This document shows, one piece after another, positions 13,005 to 27,600 of a stretch of DNA of 64,000 nucleotides; position 1 is the first letter of the stretch, and each line of letters starts with the position of its first letter. Source of the stretch: Asterias amurensis (taxonomy: Eukaryota > Echinodermata > Asteroidea > Forcipulatida > Asteriidae); NCBI RefSeq assembly GCF_032118995.1, contig NC_092656.1:18044694-18108693 (forward strand), written 5' to 3'. The position numbers were made by a program, and so were the translations under genes. The notes below the pieces were generated by a model. It saw only the letters and a list, made by a program, of their open reading frames with translations, was not told where the DNA came from and did not search any database.

Positions 13005-13556
13005 TGCCGTCGATTTCACCAAACTCTTCCTAACTTAAAGGAACACGTTGCCTTGGATCGGACGAGTTGGTCTATGAAAAGCGTTTGAAACCGTTTGTTA
13101 TGAAATGTATATGATTAGAAAGATGTTGTAAAAGTATAATACAATGATCTACACAAATATGCCTCGAAATTGCACGGTTTTCATTTTACGTCGCGAACTA
13201 ACACGGTCGACCATTTATGGGAGTCAAATTTTTGACTCCGTAAATAGCCGACCGTGTTTGTCGACGAGGTAAAACGAAAACCACGCAATTTTGAGGCATA
13301 TTTGTGTAGATCATTGTATTCTACTTTTACAACATCTTTTTAACCATACTGATTTTATAACAAACGGTTACAGAACGCTTTTCAAAGACCAACTCGACCG
13401 ATCCAAGGCAACGTGTTCCTTTAAGATTAATCTTAGGACCCAAGACGGGTCCCAACCCTACACTGTAGCATGCAGACCTTAGGATTAATCCTAAGTTAGG
13501 AAGAGTTACACGTCCTAACTAACTAGGATCAATCCTAGCGTTTCGTGAAATTGGCT
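13005..13556. mobile_element. Older inverted-repeat element interrupted by a family B MITE
   Basis: Left end GCCGTCGATTTCACCAAAC and right end GTTTCGTGAAATTGGC are inverted relatives. The interior has several TAGGATTAATCCTA and AGTTAGGA motifs in both orientations. The family B copy at 13035-13424 sits in a TTAA of this element (CTAAC-TTAA on the left, TTAA-GATTAATC on the right). Confidence 0.65.
13035..13424. mobile_element. Family B MITE, copy 1
   Basis: Family B is a roughly 390-bp element with ends TTAAAGGAACACGTTGCCTT and the inverse AAGGCAACGTGTTCCTTTAA. It has a long central palindrome around GGCCATTTATGGGAGTCAAA. Insertion into a recognisable older element shows that TTAA is duplicated on insertion. 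Confidence 0.9.
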
Positions 13557-14737
13557 GCTGCATACACATCGGTGAAAATGGTTGGCACGATTTACCAGGA
13601 CATGAACTAAGTTCAGATCAGGTGATACGTGAACACATTTTTATTGTAACCAAGAACATTTCAGCTACTGCACAACAAGTTGCTAAACTTGTTTTCAACT
13701 CAATGTATTAAGGCGCATGCTGGAGAAAGAACTTGTTCAAAAGAGGTAAAAACCACATAGTGTAAAAAAAGGTATTGTTGACATGGAGTACACCACTTAA
13801 GGCACGGCAAGAGGAAGAGTAATGTGCCATTTACATGCAACTTGCTCTTCATTTTCGTGTATGGCCTAAAAATTGATCAAACCCTACCAAAAAGTTCATT
13901 TGCCTTTACAAAAATATCTGTTTGGAAAATATATTATACTCTAAAATTCCAAATTTAAATAAAATCTACTTCAGCAGCATCAAAAATGCCTTTCCTACAT
14001 GTACAATTTAAATAAACATTTACATATAAATGGCATTTACTAGAAGTGTATTCTTAATGTCTGAACTTAATTGGCTCACATTTTGTGGTGAAACATCACA
14101 TGGAATAACATGGATAAGAATACATAAAACATCAAACAAGTCCCATCAATTCATTGAAGTGTCAAATGTGTCCGTTACTATTACCTACTCTATCTATAGG
14201 GTATTCTTGTATGAACATCTTACCCCAAAACCCTGATAACATAGACTCTAATACTGACTGCAAGAGGGTGCATATTTCAGGGCATTATTTGTAAACATCA
14301 TTTCAAGAGAGCACTGGAAAAATATCGGGTTTTATAGAAAATGACAAATTTCATGTACTTGCATAGAAAATAATGAGAATATTTCATAGTCGGATAAATG
14401 GTGCAAGCACTGCAATTAAATCAATGCTTTTGGTTAACCTCATCCGCACACAACTTTTCATATAAGCTAATGCATTATTTGATAAGAAATTCATTGTGGA
14501 ACATGACAGACCATTTGACTAAAGAAGTCACTACAGTATATGCTTCATAGAATAAGCTTTCTAATTACATTTATTTCTCTACCTGTATGTATGAGCTTAA
14601 AGTGAAGGTTTGAAATCACAAATAATTTAGAAAGCATGTGAGGAAGGAGTTCTCCCAAATGTGGTGACTGCAGCAAAGAAAGAATTATTTTACATATACA
14701 TGTATACTGTGATTTATCAATGGTCCAAAAAACATGT

Positions 14738-15112
14738 TTAAAGCCATTGTACACTTTCGGTAAACAGTGTTGTCCAAGTCCCACACTTCGTGTATCACAA
14801 CTTATATACATGTATAAAATAACAAACTTGTGAAACTTAGGCTCAATCGGTCATCGGAGTCGGTAGAAAATAACGGGAAAACCCACTCTTGTTTTCGCGC
14901 GGTTTGCCGTGTCATGACATGTGTTTAAAATAAATCCGTAATTCTCGCTAACGAGAATTGATATTGTTTTAATGTTTTCTCAAAAAGTAAAGCAATTCAT
15001 GGAATAATATTTCAAGAGAAGTCTTTCACTATTACCTTCTGTAAACCATGTAAATTATTTGTAAATCTGTGAACTTTTTTTTTTTCTGTACCGAAAGTGT
15101 ATAATGGCTTTA
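14738..15112. mobile_element. Family C MITE, copy 2
   Basis: Full-length copy with TTAA ends. It contains TTCTCGCTAACGAGAA (14942-14957), the near-palindrome typical of the family, and CATGTCATGACA-type sequence inverted. Confidence 0.88.
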
Positions 15113-15605
15113 AAAGGGAATAAAAAATAACCGAAATATTTATCCCTTTACATAATAAGTGAAGTGAAGATAGTGCCCCTCTTACAGTCATTATTCCCGT
15201 CTATAATCAATTATAGCAACATGATCAGCAAACCTAATACACTGTTCAACAGGCAAGGTTCACAAAGAATTATTGGGAACTTAATATGAATACAACAAGA
15301 AACTGGTTTTATTATTACACCAAACAAACAAAATGTGTGACTCTTGCCAAGAAAACCTTGATTGTCATAAACCTACAAATATTGCAATATGCCGTTACTG
15401 AGGTTGCAAATTGTGTACATCAAGTCAACATGTAGCAGTTGTTCTGTACATGTATTGTGAATAGTTAGTCTATTATAACTGACCCTCTTCACAATTACCT
15501 GAGATACAGGACTTTATTAATCTGTCAGATGACGTGTATGTTCCTCTGCTCACCGACACTGTAGATATGTAAATTGTCTGTGTTTTGAATGAGTTGTTGC
15601 TTTTC

Positions 15606-18600
15606 TCATGACTGACCACCAGCTACTCCCGTTAGCCTAATTTCTTGTAGACTTCTACAAACCCATTCTGCAATGATTTGTTTATTGCCATCATCATATG
15701 TCCTGATAAATGCATGATGTAATAAAGTCTCAGGAGTAGGTCTATCAGCAGGTATCTTTTGCATGCTGTACAACAAAGTGAAATACATAAATTAGGTACA
15801 CATTAAATCATTTTGTGGAAATCAACAATTCATGTAAAGTGAAGAAGCTGATATAATACAAAACACTGCAAGTAGGTCAGAGTTGGGAAATGTATAGAAG
15901 ATGTGACCTATGTTTACATTGAAACCGCCCTCTGTTGACAAAACACTATTATACGTCATGTTTCGCCGGGCAAAGAGTTGCGGCGTAGTCATAGTAAGAT
16001 TGCGTAAACTTTCTAGCTGGCTGCCAAAACACAAAGGTTTTGCCCAGCGGTATGCGGGCAAAACATGTTATGGTTTTCGTGTGACATCAGAGGTCACATC
16101 GTCTATACCCATGAAGAAAGCTACAATATCAGCATTCCAAAACATAACTCAATTTCAACAACAATTGTTTGTTGATAGAGATGCCAACTCTCCCCGATTC
16201 TGCAGAATGTTCTCTGAAAAATTTGTTATGATGACGAGGAACAAATGAATACTACTCACCACTGGGCAACAAAATCCACAAATGCTTCAGAAAATCTGTC
16301 TTTTGGCAATGATGGTGGTTTCTAAAATACAAATTGAACATACAAGTTGGGTGTACTTGCAGAAGATTGTTCACTGTGTATCCAACACAAAATGTTAGAC
16401 AACTTAACAGTTTAATAGATGTTAAAATGGGTAAAACCAAAGTTGCAAAAAATGGTTAATGGCCTGACGTTTCGACCCTAGCAGAGTCTTTCTCGAAGGC
16501 TAAATGACAACACAACAAACATGAACAGGTAACCTGTTCATGTTCAGTTACCTGTTCATGTTTGTTGCGTTGTCATTTAGCCTTCGAGAAAGACTCTGCT
16601 AGGGTCGAAACGTCAGGCCATTAACCATTTTTTGCATTTATACTCTCGGTCCATTTGGTTGGTAAGTTGTTTGCAACAGCTAATTCTATTTTCTCAAAAC
16701 CAAAGTTGAATACAACTAAAAAAAGTGTCAATATAACAATTGGCTGATATAATAAGAATATAAAGGTGTTTATATAACGCCTTATGCTAGGTCTCAAAAT
16801 GCTTGAAACGAGATAAAAATAGATTTACGTTAAAAGCAACATGTAATACAGAAATACAGTTAAAAACACACACAAAAAAAAGATTCTTAAAACTAAACAA
16901 AATCACAAGGAGCAAAGAGTTAGATACTCATACAAAACTAAAGGAACACGTTGCCTTGGACATGTTGGATCGGACGAGTTGGTCTATAAAAAGCGTTTAA
17001 ATGTATATGGAATGTATATGGTTAGAAAGATGTGGTAAAAGTAGAATATAATGATCCACACAAGTGTCGCTAAAAATTGCACGGTTTTCTTTTTACGTCG
17101 CGAACTATCACAGACGGCCATTTATGGGAGTCAAAATTTTGACTCCCATAAATGGCCGACCGTGTTGTTGGACGAGGTAAAAAGAAAACCACGCAATTTC
17201 GAGGCATACTTGTGTAGATCATTGTGTTCTTACTTTTACATCATCTTTCTAACCATATGCATTTTATAACAAACGGTCACAAAACGCTTTTCAAAGACCA
17301 ACTCGACCGATCCAAGGCAACGTGTTCCTTTAACTAAAGCTATTAACAGAAAAAAAAACAAGACACATAAAAATACTAAAAACATAAACACTATATAGAT
17401 AACAACTACATGTAGAGCTAAGATTAACACAACAGTTAGAGCATGGAGCAATCTAGTTTTTTTGCTCCATGGTTAGAGGTAAAAAGTTATAAAGATCCAT
17501 ATTCAAAATTGAATACAGAAGGACACTATTTATGTAATGAGACAAACAAAAATTCAAAAGGGGAGAGGTTTCTAGCACATCACCCTTTGCCAAGATCACC
17601 AAACTAACCTCATGCACTATGCACTGCAGCAGATCTATAGCCTGCAAAATAATCAAGATATTTGTATTATTGATGGTTTGTTTATTTCATCAGTAATGAT
17701 TAGAAGGACACTTGCAGTACAAAAGTTCTGAATTTTGGTCTCTAATCAACAAAGGGTAGTTAAAGGCAGTGGACACTATTGGTAATTGTCAAAGACTAGT
17801 CTTCACAGTTGGTGTATCTCAACATATGCATAAAATAACAAACCTGTGAAAATTTGAGCTCAATCGGTCGTCGAATTTGCGAGATAATAATGAAAGAAAA
17901 AACACCCTTGTCACATGAAGTTGTGTGCGTTTAGATGCTTGATTTCGAGACCTCAAGTTCTAAACTTGAGGTCTCAAAATCAAATTTGTGGAAAATTACT
18001 TCTTTCTCAGAAACTAAGTCACTTCAGAGGGAGCTGTTTCTCACAATGTTTTATACCATCTATCTCTCCCCTTTACTTGTAATCAAGAAAGATTTTATGA
18101 TGATAAATATTTTGAGTAATTACCAATAGTGTAACCTGCCTTTAATACAATAAAAAGAAGAACACATTGAATTGCACATTCGGAATATAACCCAAAAGAT
18201 AAAAGGGCAAATTACCCAGAATTACACAAAAAGACAAACTTATCGCAGTACTGTCCCCAACCAGATCAGGAAAACATTGCACAAAGAATACAGTTTTAAA
18301 ATAATGTACATAGAATGTAAAAGATTTCTGAACAACAGTTACTTTGGAAAGGGGACTAGAATATATTCTTGATTGTTAACACTTGACAAAGATTACACAA
18401 GACTTTAAAAGACTTGACTGTTTCGATGTCCATTTTTTGTACTTACTGATAGCTCGCTTTCTCTTGGGGTAACCTGCAAGTATAAAAATCAAGTTTATAA
18501 GCAAATACCACAAAACTCAATTATGTCTTCAAATACAGATTTACATTTTTTTTCTTATAATCTCTCATTGTATATTTGCTGGTTTTTACTCCTTGATGTT

Positions 18601-21600
18601 TGAATGTCTTTTTTTATGTTGTGACTTGAACACAATTCAGCCTTTTGGCTGCAATGTTTGATGTTTAATAAACTAATGATAATAATAATAATGAACTATA
18701 TCAAACTGTATCAACTGATTTCAGTGACTAACAGACTAATAATAATTCATTCATTCATTTGTTTTGTTATTCAAACTTGGAACACACCCCTTAACCCTGG
18801 GGAGGGTTACATCAACATTTTAAACCTGAACTATTTTAATATACATTGGCAGGAGAAAAATAAAGTCAACAGGGCAATCAGACATTATGTTTTTCTTTTA
18901 AGTTCATAAATAAAAAGATGAATTTGGCAACACAATTAATAATAGATTCATCTGTAGAACTCATAAGAAATTAAAGGAACACGTTGCCTTGGATCGGACG
19001 AGTTGGTCTATGAAAAGCGTTTGAAACCGTTTGTTATAAAATGCATATGGTTAGAAAGATGTTTTAAATGTAAAATATAATGCTCCACACAAGTATTACT
19101 CAAAATTGCACGGTTTTCATTTTACGTCGCGAACTAACACGGTCGGCCATTTATGGGAGTCAAATTTTTGACCCCCATAAATGGCCGACCGTGTTTGTCG
19201 ACAGGGTAAAGCGAAAACCACGCATTTCGAGGCATATTTGTGTAGATCATTGTATTTGTGTAGATCATTGTATTCTACTTTTACATCTTTCTAACCATAC
19301 CGATTTTATAACAAACGGTTACATAGCGCTTTTCAAAGACCAACTCGTCCGATCCAAGGCAACGTGTTCCTTTAAGTATGTATACTCACTGGATATGGAA
19401 ATCTTCCCATGGCCATCTGCAACAATTAAAAACAAAACAAAGACAAACATCCATGAAAATCACGTCAGCAGCTCTTATAAATGGTATGAAATTCTTCTTA
19501 ATAATAATACTGATGACATGCATCGTGATCATAAGTTGGAAGTGCCTTCTGCTACAGCTATGGCTGATAGCTGTCATGACAGAGCCAAACAGAATGTATC
19601 ATAATGTTAACCATATTCACTACAGAAGCAATTAATGCAGACACAGGTGAATAAATACCTCAAGAAGGAAAACACCCAGACTCCAAACCTCAGAATGCAC
19701 TCCATACTGGTCCCCTTTAACTCTCTCAGGCTACAAAATACAAACATTAATTTATTGTAAGTCATAGCAGTATGTCTTCACAACATTTGTAACCCACTAC
19801 ATTATTTAATTTAAATTGTTAATGAACTTTTAAAGCATTTTCATCACTCTCTAAATGTTGACTACCACAAAAACATGACAAAGATTGCTATCATTATTCA
19901 TAGTGTGTTTACATTCATAACATTGAGGGTGATTTTAGTGTTGTACAAATGTATCTTCTGTCATTAAACATGTTAAAGGCAGTGGACACTATTGGTAGTT
20001 GTCAAAATCCAGTCTTCTCACTTGGTGTATCTCAACATGTACATAAAATAACAAACTTGTGAAAATTTTAGCTCGATTGGTCATCGGAGTTGTGAGATAA
20101 CTATGAAAGAAAAAAAACACCCTTGTCACACGAAGTTGTGTACTTTCAGATGCTTGATTTCGAGACCTCAAATTCTAAACTTGAGGTCTCAAAATCAAAT
20201 TTGTGGAAAATTACTTCTTTCTTGAAAACTACATCACTTCAGAGGCAGCCGTTTCTCACAAGGTTTTATACTATCAACCTCTCCCTATTACTAGTTACCA
20301 ATTAAGGTTTTATGCTAATAATTATTTTGAGTAATTACCAATAGTGTCCACTGCCTTTAACACTCTGTATTGTAGCTCCAGTTTTGTATTATCTATAATT
20401 TGCATACTTTCTCTTTCATTGGTGGTTTATTACTTATTTTTCTTTTCATAATTACCTTAGTATAGTACTTTCAAACAAGTCAATTAAACCTCAAAATGCT
20501 GAAATTCCTAATTAATGCTGCTTCTGGATGATATTTACAACTGAGTAGAAAGAGTGTACCAACTTACTGCCATGTATGCATTTGTTCCCACATATGTTTT
20601 TGTGATGGAGTTGACAAGTTGAGCGCTGACACCAAAATCACAGAGTTTAACTTCTCCCTGAGTATTGACAAGTATATTTGATGGCTTGACGTCTAGATGA
20701 AACAATCAAGCATATCGTTATGTTATTATCACCTTAGCCGTTAGGATATGATTAAAGCAATCATTTTGCAGTTAAAGCTACACAATCAAATAGAATACTC
20801 AACTTGTATAGACGATGTGACCTATGTTTACATTCAAACTGCTCTCTGTTGACATAACACTATATATGTCATGTTTTCGCCGGACACCGAGTTGCGGAGT
20901 CATAGTAAGATTGCCTACACTTTCTAGCTGGCTGCCAAAACACAAAGGTTTTGCGGTATGCACGCGAACCATGTTATGGTTTTCGTGTGACGTCAGAGGT
21001 CACATCGTCTACCCAAGTATCAAAACCAAACCAAAATTACATTCTGTTCTTATTGCCTCTTATTCTGCTTAAATTCATATTATTATCAGAAACAAATAAA
21101 TTGACTGAGTTTTTCCAACAAAGGATAATTTTTCTTTGTGGCTGAATGGTTATTAAATAGAATCAACAAATAAAAAAGCTTTAAGTATTAACATAATCAG
21201 ACTAATCAATTAAGTAGAAACTTTCTTTTCAGTTAAGCTGAAGTTTTTACAAGGAAAAGAGCTGTATTAACTAAAACATTCAACATTCAAAAGTGCTCTG
21301 AAGAAAATGTTAAAAATGACATCCATTTGTTGCCTCCCTCTCTTTCTTAGAGGTATTATCAACAAATGAGATTACATAACAAACCCCTTCAACTAACCTC
21401 TATGCATGATCTTTAAGCTCCAAAGATATGTAAGTCCTTTGACAACCTGATAGATAAATTAGACAAGTTTATGTAAAGGAAGGTTTTTTCAACTTACTTT
21501 GTAACTTACAGGGTTTGAAGAGAATGATAGTGGAAAGCTTCCCTTCAAATATTACTAACTAAGGTTGTGTAGTTTTTAAGAAATGAGTAAAACAAGTAAC

Positions 21601-24600
21601 AAAATCATTTTGGTCTCATGAGACCAAAATGATTTTAGCATGTAAAATCCCCTTAACCAGTTATGATATTATACCAAAACCATCTATAGCATAACGTTTT
21701 TACATGCTAAAACTGAGACGAAAATTATTACTTTTACTCATTTCTCAAAAACTACAGCACCTCAGTAAGTAAAATTTCAAAGGAAGCTTTTTATCTACTA
21801 TCATACTCTTCAATCTGTGTAAGTTTAATGTAAATCTGTGGACATTGTGTTTTTTGTAAGGAAAAATTACATATACCAAATTGTTTGCTGTTGAAATCAT
21901 GGGTGACTTGGGGAGGAGTGCCTGCAGTTGTTATATGAACAAGGGGGAACATTACTATGTGTACTAAAGCTTACAATGAACACACCTTTAAAAACAGAGT
22001 AGCTGTCAGAGGAATAAGGCAAGCTACGAATTAAGTTTTCTATTTATCAAACAAGAAATAAAACTAACTGTACAATACATCAAGGGTCAAAGGTCAAGAC
22101 AATGGAAGCAAACCTCAAAGCACAATCTTCTATAGAAACAATTAATATCTGCATTTGGTCATCAGTATGTAAACCCCAACATAAGTAAATTTACAAAAAT
22201 ACACACAAAAGTGCACATTTTTAGCCTTAAAGACCTGCTTGAACCAATATGTCAAGTCGTAAACTTTGCTGAAATTCACTTAAAATGTTTTCAAAGATTA
22301 GGGAAATCGAGTCATATGACTATAAAAAGATTTCAATTGTGTAAAAAAACAATCATTTTGAATGCCCTTATCCAGGGCTTTTCTGAAAGATTTGCGAAAA
22401 GCCCTGTTACGTAATCACTCTCAAAACGTCATCTCTGGGAGCTCCAATTTGTAAAGCCGCTTTGTTGCAACGTGGAGGCATAACAAAGCAAGCTCCCAGA
22501 GATGACGTCAGCGGCATTGTCCTTTGACGTGCTCTCAACGGCAGAAGTGTTTTTAGTTTTACAAAACCTTACGGTTGGGGCCTGATTTTTTAATCGATAA
22601 TTACGAAAAGTTCAGAAGTTTACACATCAAAATAACATTAAAATGGTGAACAAGTGCATTATAAACAAGGTAAAATACCATTTCCGTTGAAACATTCCGC
22701 TCAGGTAGCTGTTTAAAGACAGTGGACACTGTTGGTAATTTTTAAAGACTAGTGCTCTCACTTGGTGTATCTCAACATATGCAGTAAATAACAAACCTGT
22801 GAAAATTTGAGCTCAATCGGTCGTCAAAGTTGCGAGATAATAATGAAAGAAAAAAACACCCTTGTCACACGAAGTGGTGTGCATTTAGATGGTTGATTTT
22901 GAGACCTCAAATTCTAAATCTGAGGTCTCAAAATCAAATTCGTGGAAAATGACTTCTTTCTCAAAAACTACGTCACTTCAGAGGGAGCTGTTTCTCACAA
23001 TGTTTTATACCATCAACCTCTCCCTATTACTCGTCACAAAGAAAGGTTTTATGATATTAATTATTTTGAGTAACTACCAATAGTGTCCACTGCCTTTAAA
23101 GTTATTTATTGGTAACCAATGTGTACCTGAAATTGAGATGATCAGCTTCAAACAAAATAATCCCCAAAAAGAGCATTGTAATAAAAGTATTACTAATAAC
23201 AACAGCGAATTCGCTAAACAGATACAAAGTGCACACAAGAAAGAAGAAACTTAATGGTTGATATGAAGAGGTAAGTTTTTAAATATAGAGAGAAAACCAG
23301 CAGAGCTTACTTACAGATACAGTTATTCTCCCCAAGAGATCCTCTGGAATACATCTATACATCTCTAATGAACCACCTGAATAGATTATAATAACAATGA
23401 CTTCATCATACAATTCAGTTTACTCATTTACTTTGAAAGATTTAACCTAGTGAGGTTTTAACAACAGACAAAAGATGTCAGGAAAACGAAAATCCCTCAA
23501 AATTGTTTCAAAGAAAAATGTTTATATGAGATGTTCATTAAACTAATGTGTACCATGTACACCAAGTTACTGAAACTCTTACAACACTATACAACACAAT
23601 ACAACACTATGCTGCATTAAAGGAACACGTTGCCTTGGATCGGTCGAGTTGGTCTTTGAAAAGAGTTTGTAACCGTTTGTTATAAAATGCATATGGTTAG
23701 AAAGATGTTTTAAAAGTAGAATACAATGATCCACATACATTTGCCTTGAAATTGCGTGGTTTTCCTTTTATGGGAGTCAAAAATTTGACTCCCATAAATG
23801 GCCGACAGTGTTTGTCGGCGAGGTAAAAGGAAAACCGCGCAATTTCAAGTGATACTTGTGTGGATCAATATATTCTACTTTTAAAATATCCTTCTAATCA
23901 TATGCATTTTGTAACAAACGGTTACAAACGCTTTTCAAAGACCAACTCGACCGATCCAAGGCAACGTGTTCCTTTAATGTACAATCAGTACTGTACATGC
24001 AAATGGTGTACATATTATTCACATTTATTCATGAAACTCTGACGAACTAATTAAGGTTCTCCGCTAAGTGGAGAGGATATTTAAGTGGTTTTATTTATAA
24101 GACCTTGTAATGTACATGTAGGAATTGATGTTATGTCATTACATTATACAAGCAAGGAGACCAATTTGGTTGATAATGATAGGAACTGGTTGGAATGCAC
24201 TGATTGACAGATAGTCAATAGTCATAGAAAACTCTCATCAAAGACCAAAGATGTTCCATGTATAAACAGGTTTCATTATTTTATTAAACGCAATGCATAA
24301 AAACAAATCAAACAAACAATTGGTGTTTTTTTCTTTCTTGTAGGTCAACTATTAAAATGCACATGGATCAATGTAATTTTGATAAGTTATTATAAACTGC
24401 AAGTTAAAGCCAGTGGACACTATTGGTAATTGTCAAAGACCATGCTTCTCACTTGCTGTATCTCAAGATATGCATAAAATAACAAACCTGTGAGAATTTG
24501 AGATTGATTGGTCGTCGGAGTTGCGAGATGAAAGAACTATGAAAGAACAAAACACCCTTGTCACACGAAGTTGTGTGCTTTCAGATGCTTGATTTCGGGA

Positions 24601-27600
24601 CCTCAAGTTCTAAACCTGAGGTCTCGAAATCAAATTCATGGAAAATGGCACTTCAGAGGGTGCCGTTTCTCACAATGTTTTATACCATCAACCTCTCCCC
24701 ATTACTCGTCACCAAGAAAGGTTTTAATAGTGTCCACTGCCTTTAAAATGCACATGGATCAATGTAATTTTGATAAGTTATTATGAACTGCAAGTTCTGC
24801 AATGCATACCTATTTCAATCTAATGGTTAATAACACTGGCTTACCATCCATAAACTCTGTGCAAATTGATATTCTATTCTCTGTGAAGAAAGCTCCATAG
24901 AAGCCAATGATGAATGACGAATCACACTAAAGCAATCAAGAAAAGAAAAACAGTCATGAATGAAACATTAGATTTCTCTCATTCTAAACAAATTGACCGT
25001 GACAAGAAACGTCTGTATAAGGAATTGAATCTGACTAGGTCATTCTTGGTGGGGTGTTTGTCACATAGTTCATCTTTAAACATCTTAGTATGAATTAGTA
25101 ATGTGAACTTATTATTGGAAAGCCAAGGGAAGGGAATCGTATGTTTTATGTAAATCTAATTTGGTGAGAGGATCTGACAAGATTGATTGTAATTTTAATA
25201 GGAATAACTTAAACCTACAGAACACCACGCAATAAAAAAAAACCACTTTTAGTCTTTGAGAAAGACTCTGCTAGAGTAGAAACGTCTGGCCATTAACTAT
25301 TGTTTTCAATCAAAATACATTACATACACTATTGTACAGACCTTAACTGTACCAATTACCTTCTGTTTTGGTAATATTCTGGTCACAAAAAAATGTAAAG
25401 CTCAATGACTAGCCTGTAAATTTTGTAGACATTTGGTAACATAAAACAATGTATATAAAACTCAAACAAAAAAAAGCTTGTTTGAAACACTGAGTTTTAC
25501 TTCACTTTTAAGGTGCACTGATGAGCTGCAAAAGGGAATACCTGTTTCATTATGGTTAAACTCTGATATTAATATGAATAAGACACCTCAATGAGTACAC
25601 TTGTCAGCAAAAATGAAATTTAGATAAAAAACTATCATACAGGCAAAGACACGGTCACATGCTATCTGCACTCATGACAGCAGCATCTTTATGATGTCCA
25701 ATCATAAAGTCCAATCTAAAATGGTTACCCCTCTTCAAGGAGTGTAGTAGTCCACCTTTATATCGCAGCAATAAGAGGTAAGGAGCATAATACAGATTGC
25801 TCTATAGAAAGTGAATCTGATGAGGATTGTACAATAAGAACGTCTACTCATTCAATCTCTATCTCAGTATCCTTTCACAGTGGTGTCTACTAATAAGCAG
25901 AATCGGGATCATTCAACTCGATAACTTTCAAGAGGACAATCCAGTCTTCATTTTGGAAAAAACTGTGCGAGAAAATTACTTTGTCGTCAGAAGTATTGCA
26001 TCAGGTATTGCTGGACTGAAGGTAAGGTTTATTTCTTTCAAAAAACTAGTGCTACCCGTTCTAAGGATCATAATTGATGTGAAAGTTAAATTGAATTGAG
26101 TAGAATGTATGGCAAAAATAATCTGTATTCATAAATGACAGAATTTATGTGTTCAACTGGATAGTTATATTAGATAGATAAAATGGTTTATTAAAAAACT
26201 GCCCTCGCAGCACAAAGGCTGAATTACAACAATTTTACATAAATTAAAAATTTGAAATTAAAATAAATAGAAGGCAAATTATACTTCAGAAGAACAGCTG
26301 ACTATTACCAGTGCTATGATTCAGGTATGACAATGTACCCTCACTATAAACAACATACTGCATATCAAAAGTCAAAAACACCACTTTTGTTTTATGCTTC
26401 TTCTGTCCACTTCAAACAATATTCCTGTCACAAAAAGGTACTTTGGCCAGGAACAAGAGCTTATTGCAGATGTCTTTTCTTAAAGGCAGTGGACACTATT
26501 GGCATAAAACCTTTCTTGGTGACGAGTAATGGTGAGAAGTTGATGGTATAAAACACTGTGAGAAACGGCTCCCTCTGAAGTGCCATAGTTTTCGAGAAAG
26601 AAGTAATTTTCCATGAATTTGATTTCGAGACCTCAGATTTAGAACTTGAGGTCTCGAAATCAACCATCTAAACAAACACAACTTCGTTCGACAAGGGTTA
26701 TTTTTCATTCATTATTATTTCGCAAGTTCGATGACCGATTGAGCTCAAATTTTCACAGGTTTGTTATTTTATGCATATGTTTAGATACACCAACTGTGAA
26801 GGCTAGTCTTTGACAATTACCAATAGTGTACAGTGTCTTTAATAAAAACCTTTGCATGGTTTCATACCATTTTTCTTATATAATGCTGTAAAGAGATTTA
26901 AGTAGTGTCATGTAACTACGCGTATCTCTGAAGAGTAATGAATGCTTTTTATAACAGTGTGTGATTGTCCCCATCCGGGGTCCAGTCTTGAGTCACTCAA
27001 TTATGTACAACACATATGATTGTGTGCTTCCAAGATAACATTCATGAAGTTAAATATGAGCGTCCCTCGATTACTCAAACACATTAAAACAAAAAAATTG
27101 TGAATGTAATTCAGTTCAATCTGTATACTTAAAATGATTGGTTACAGTAAATATGAATGAAAAAGGTTCACATTGTCAGTTTAAAGGAACACGTTGCCTT
27201 GGATCGGACGAGTTGGTCAAAACAAAAGCGTTTGTAACCGTTTTTTATAAAATGCATATGGTTGGAAAGATGTTTTAAAAGTAGAATACAATGATCCACA
27301 CAAGTTTGCCTCGAAATTGCGTGGTTTTCCTTCTACTGTGCGAACTAACATGGTCGGCCATTTATGGGAGTCAAAATGTTGACCCCCATAAATGGCCGAC
27401 GTGTTAGTCGACGAGGTAAAACGAAAACCACGCAATTTCGAGGCATGTTTGTGTAGATCATTGTATTCTACTTTTACAACATCATTCTACCCATATGCAT
27501 TTTATAAAAAACGGTTACAAATGCTTTTCAAAGACCAACTCGACCGATCCAAGGCAACCTGTTCCTTTAAGGGGCCTGCATTCCAAAATAATAAATGTTT

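Larger units (their letters stand above)
11655..15605. other. Convergent intergenic region SRFBP1/MAP2K5
   Basis: It holds the two 3' UTRs. Possible SRFBP1 poly(A) signals are ATTAAA at 11681 and AATAAA at 12390. On the minus strand, AATAAA-like signals for MAP2K5 appear near 15513 and 15308. None is certain. One family B and one family C MITE lie here, plus a Harbinger-like element split by the family B copy. No further gene was found. Confidence 0.5.

Noticed and set aside
25827..26099. 90-residue plus-strand frame in the MAP2K5 intron
   Set aside because: No recognisable domain, AT-driven composition and no splice context. Likely chance.
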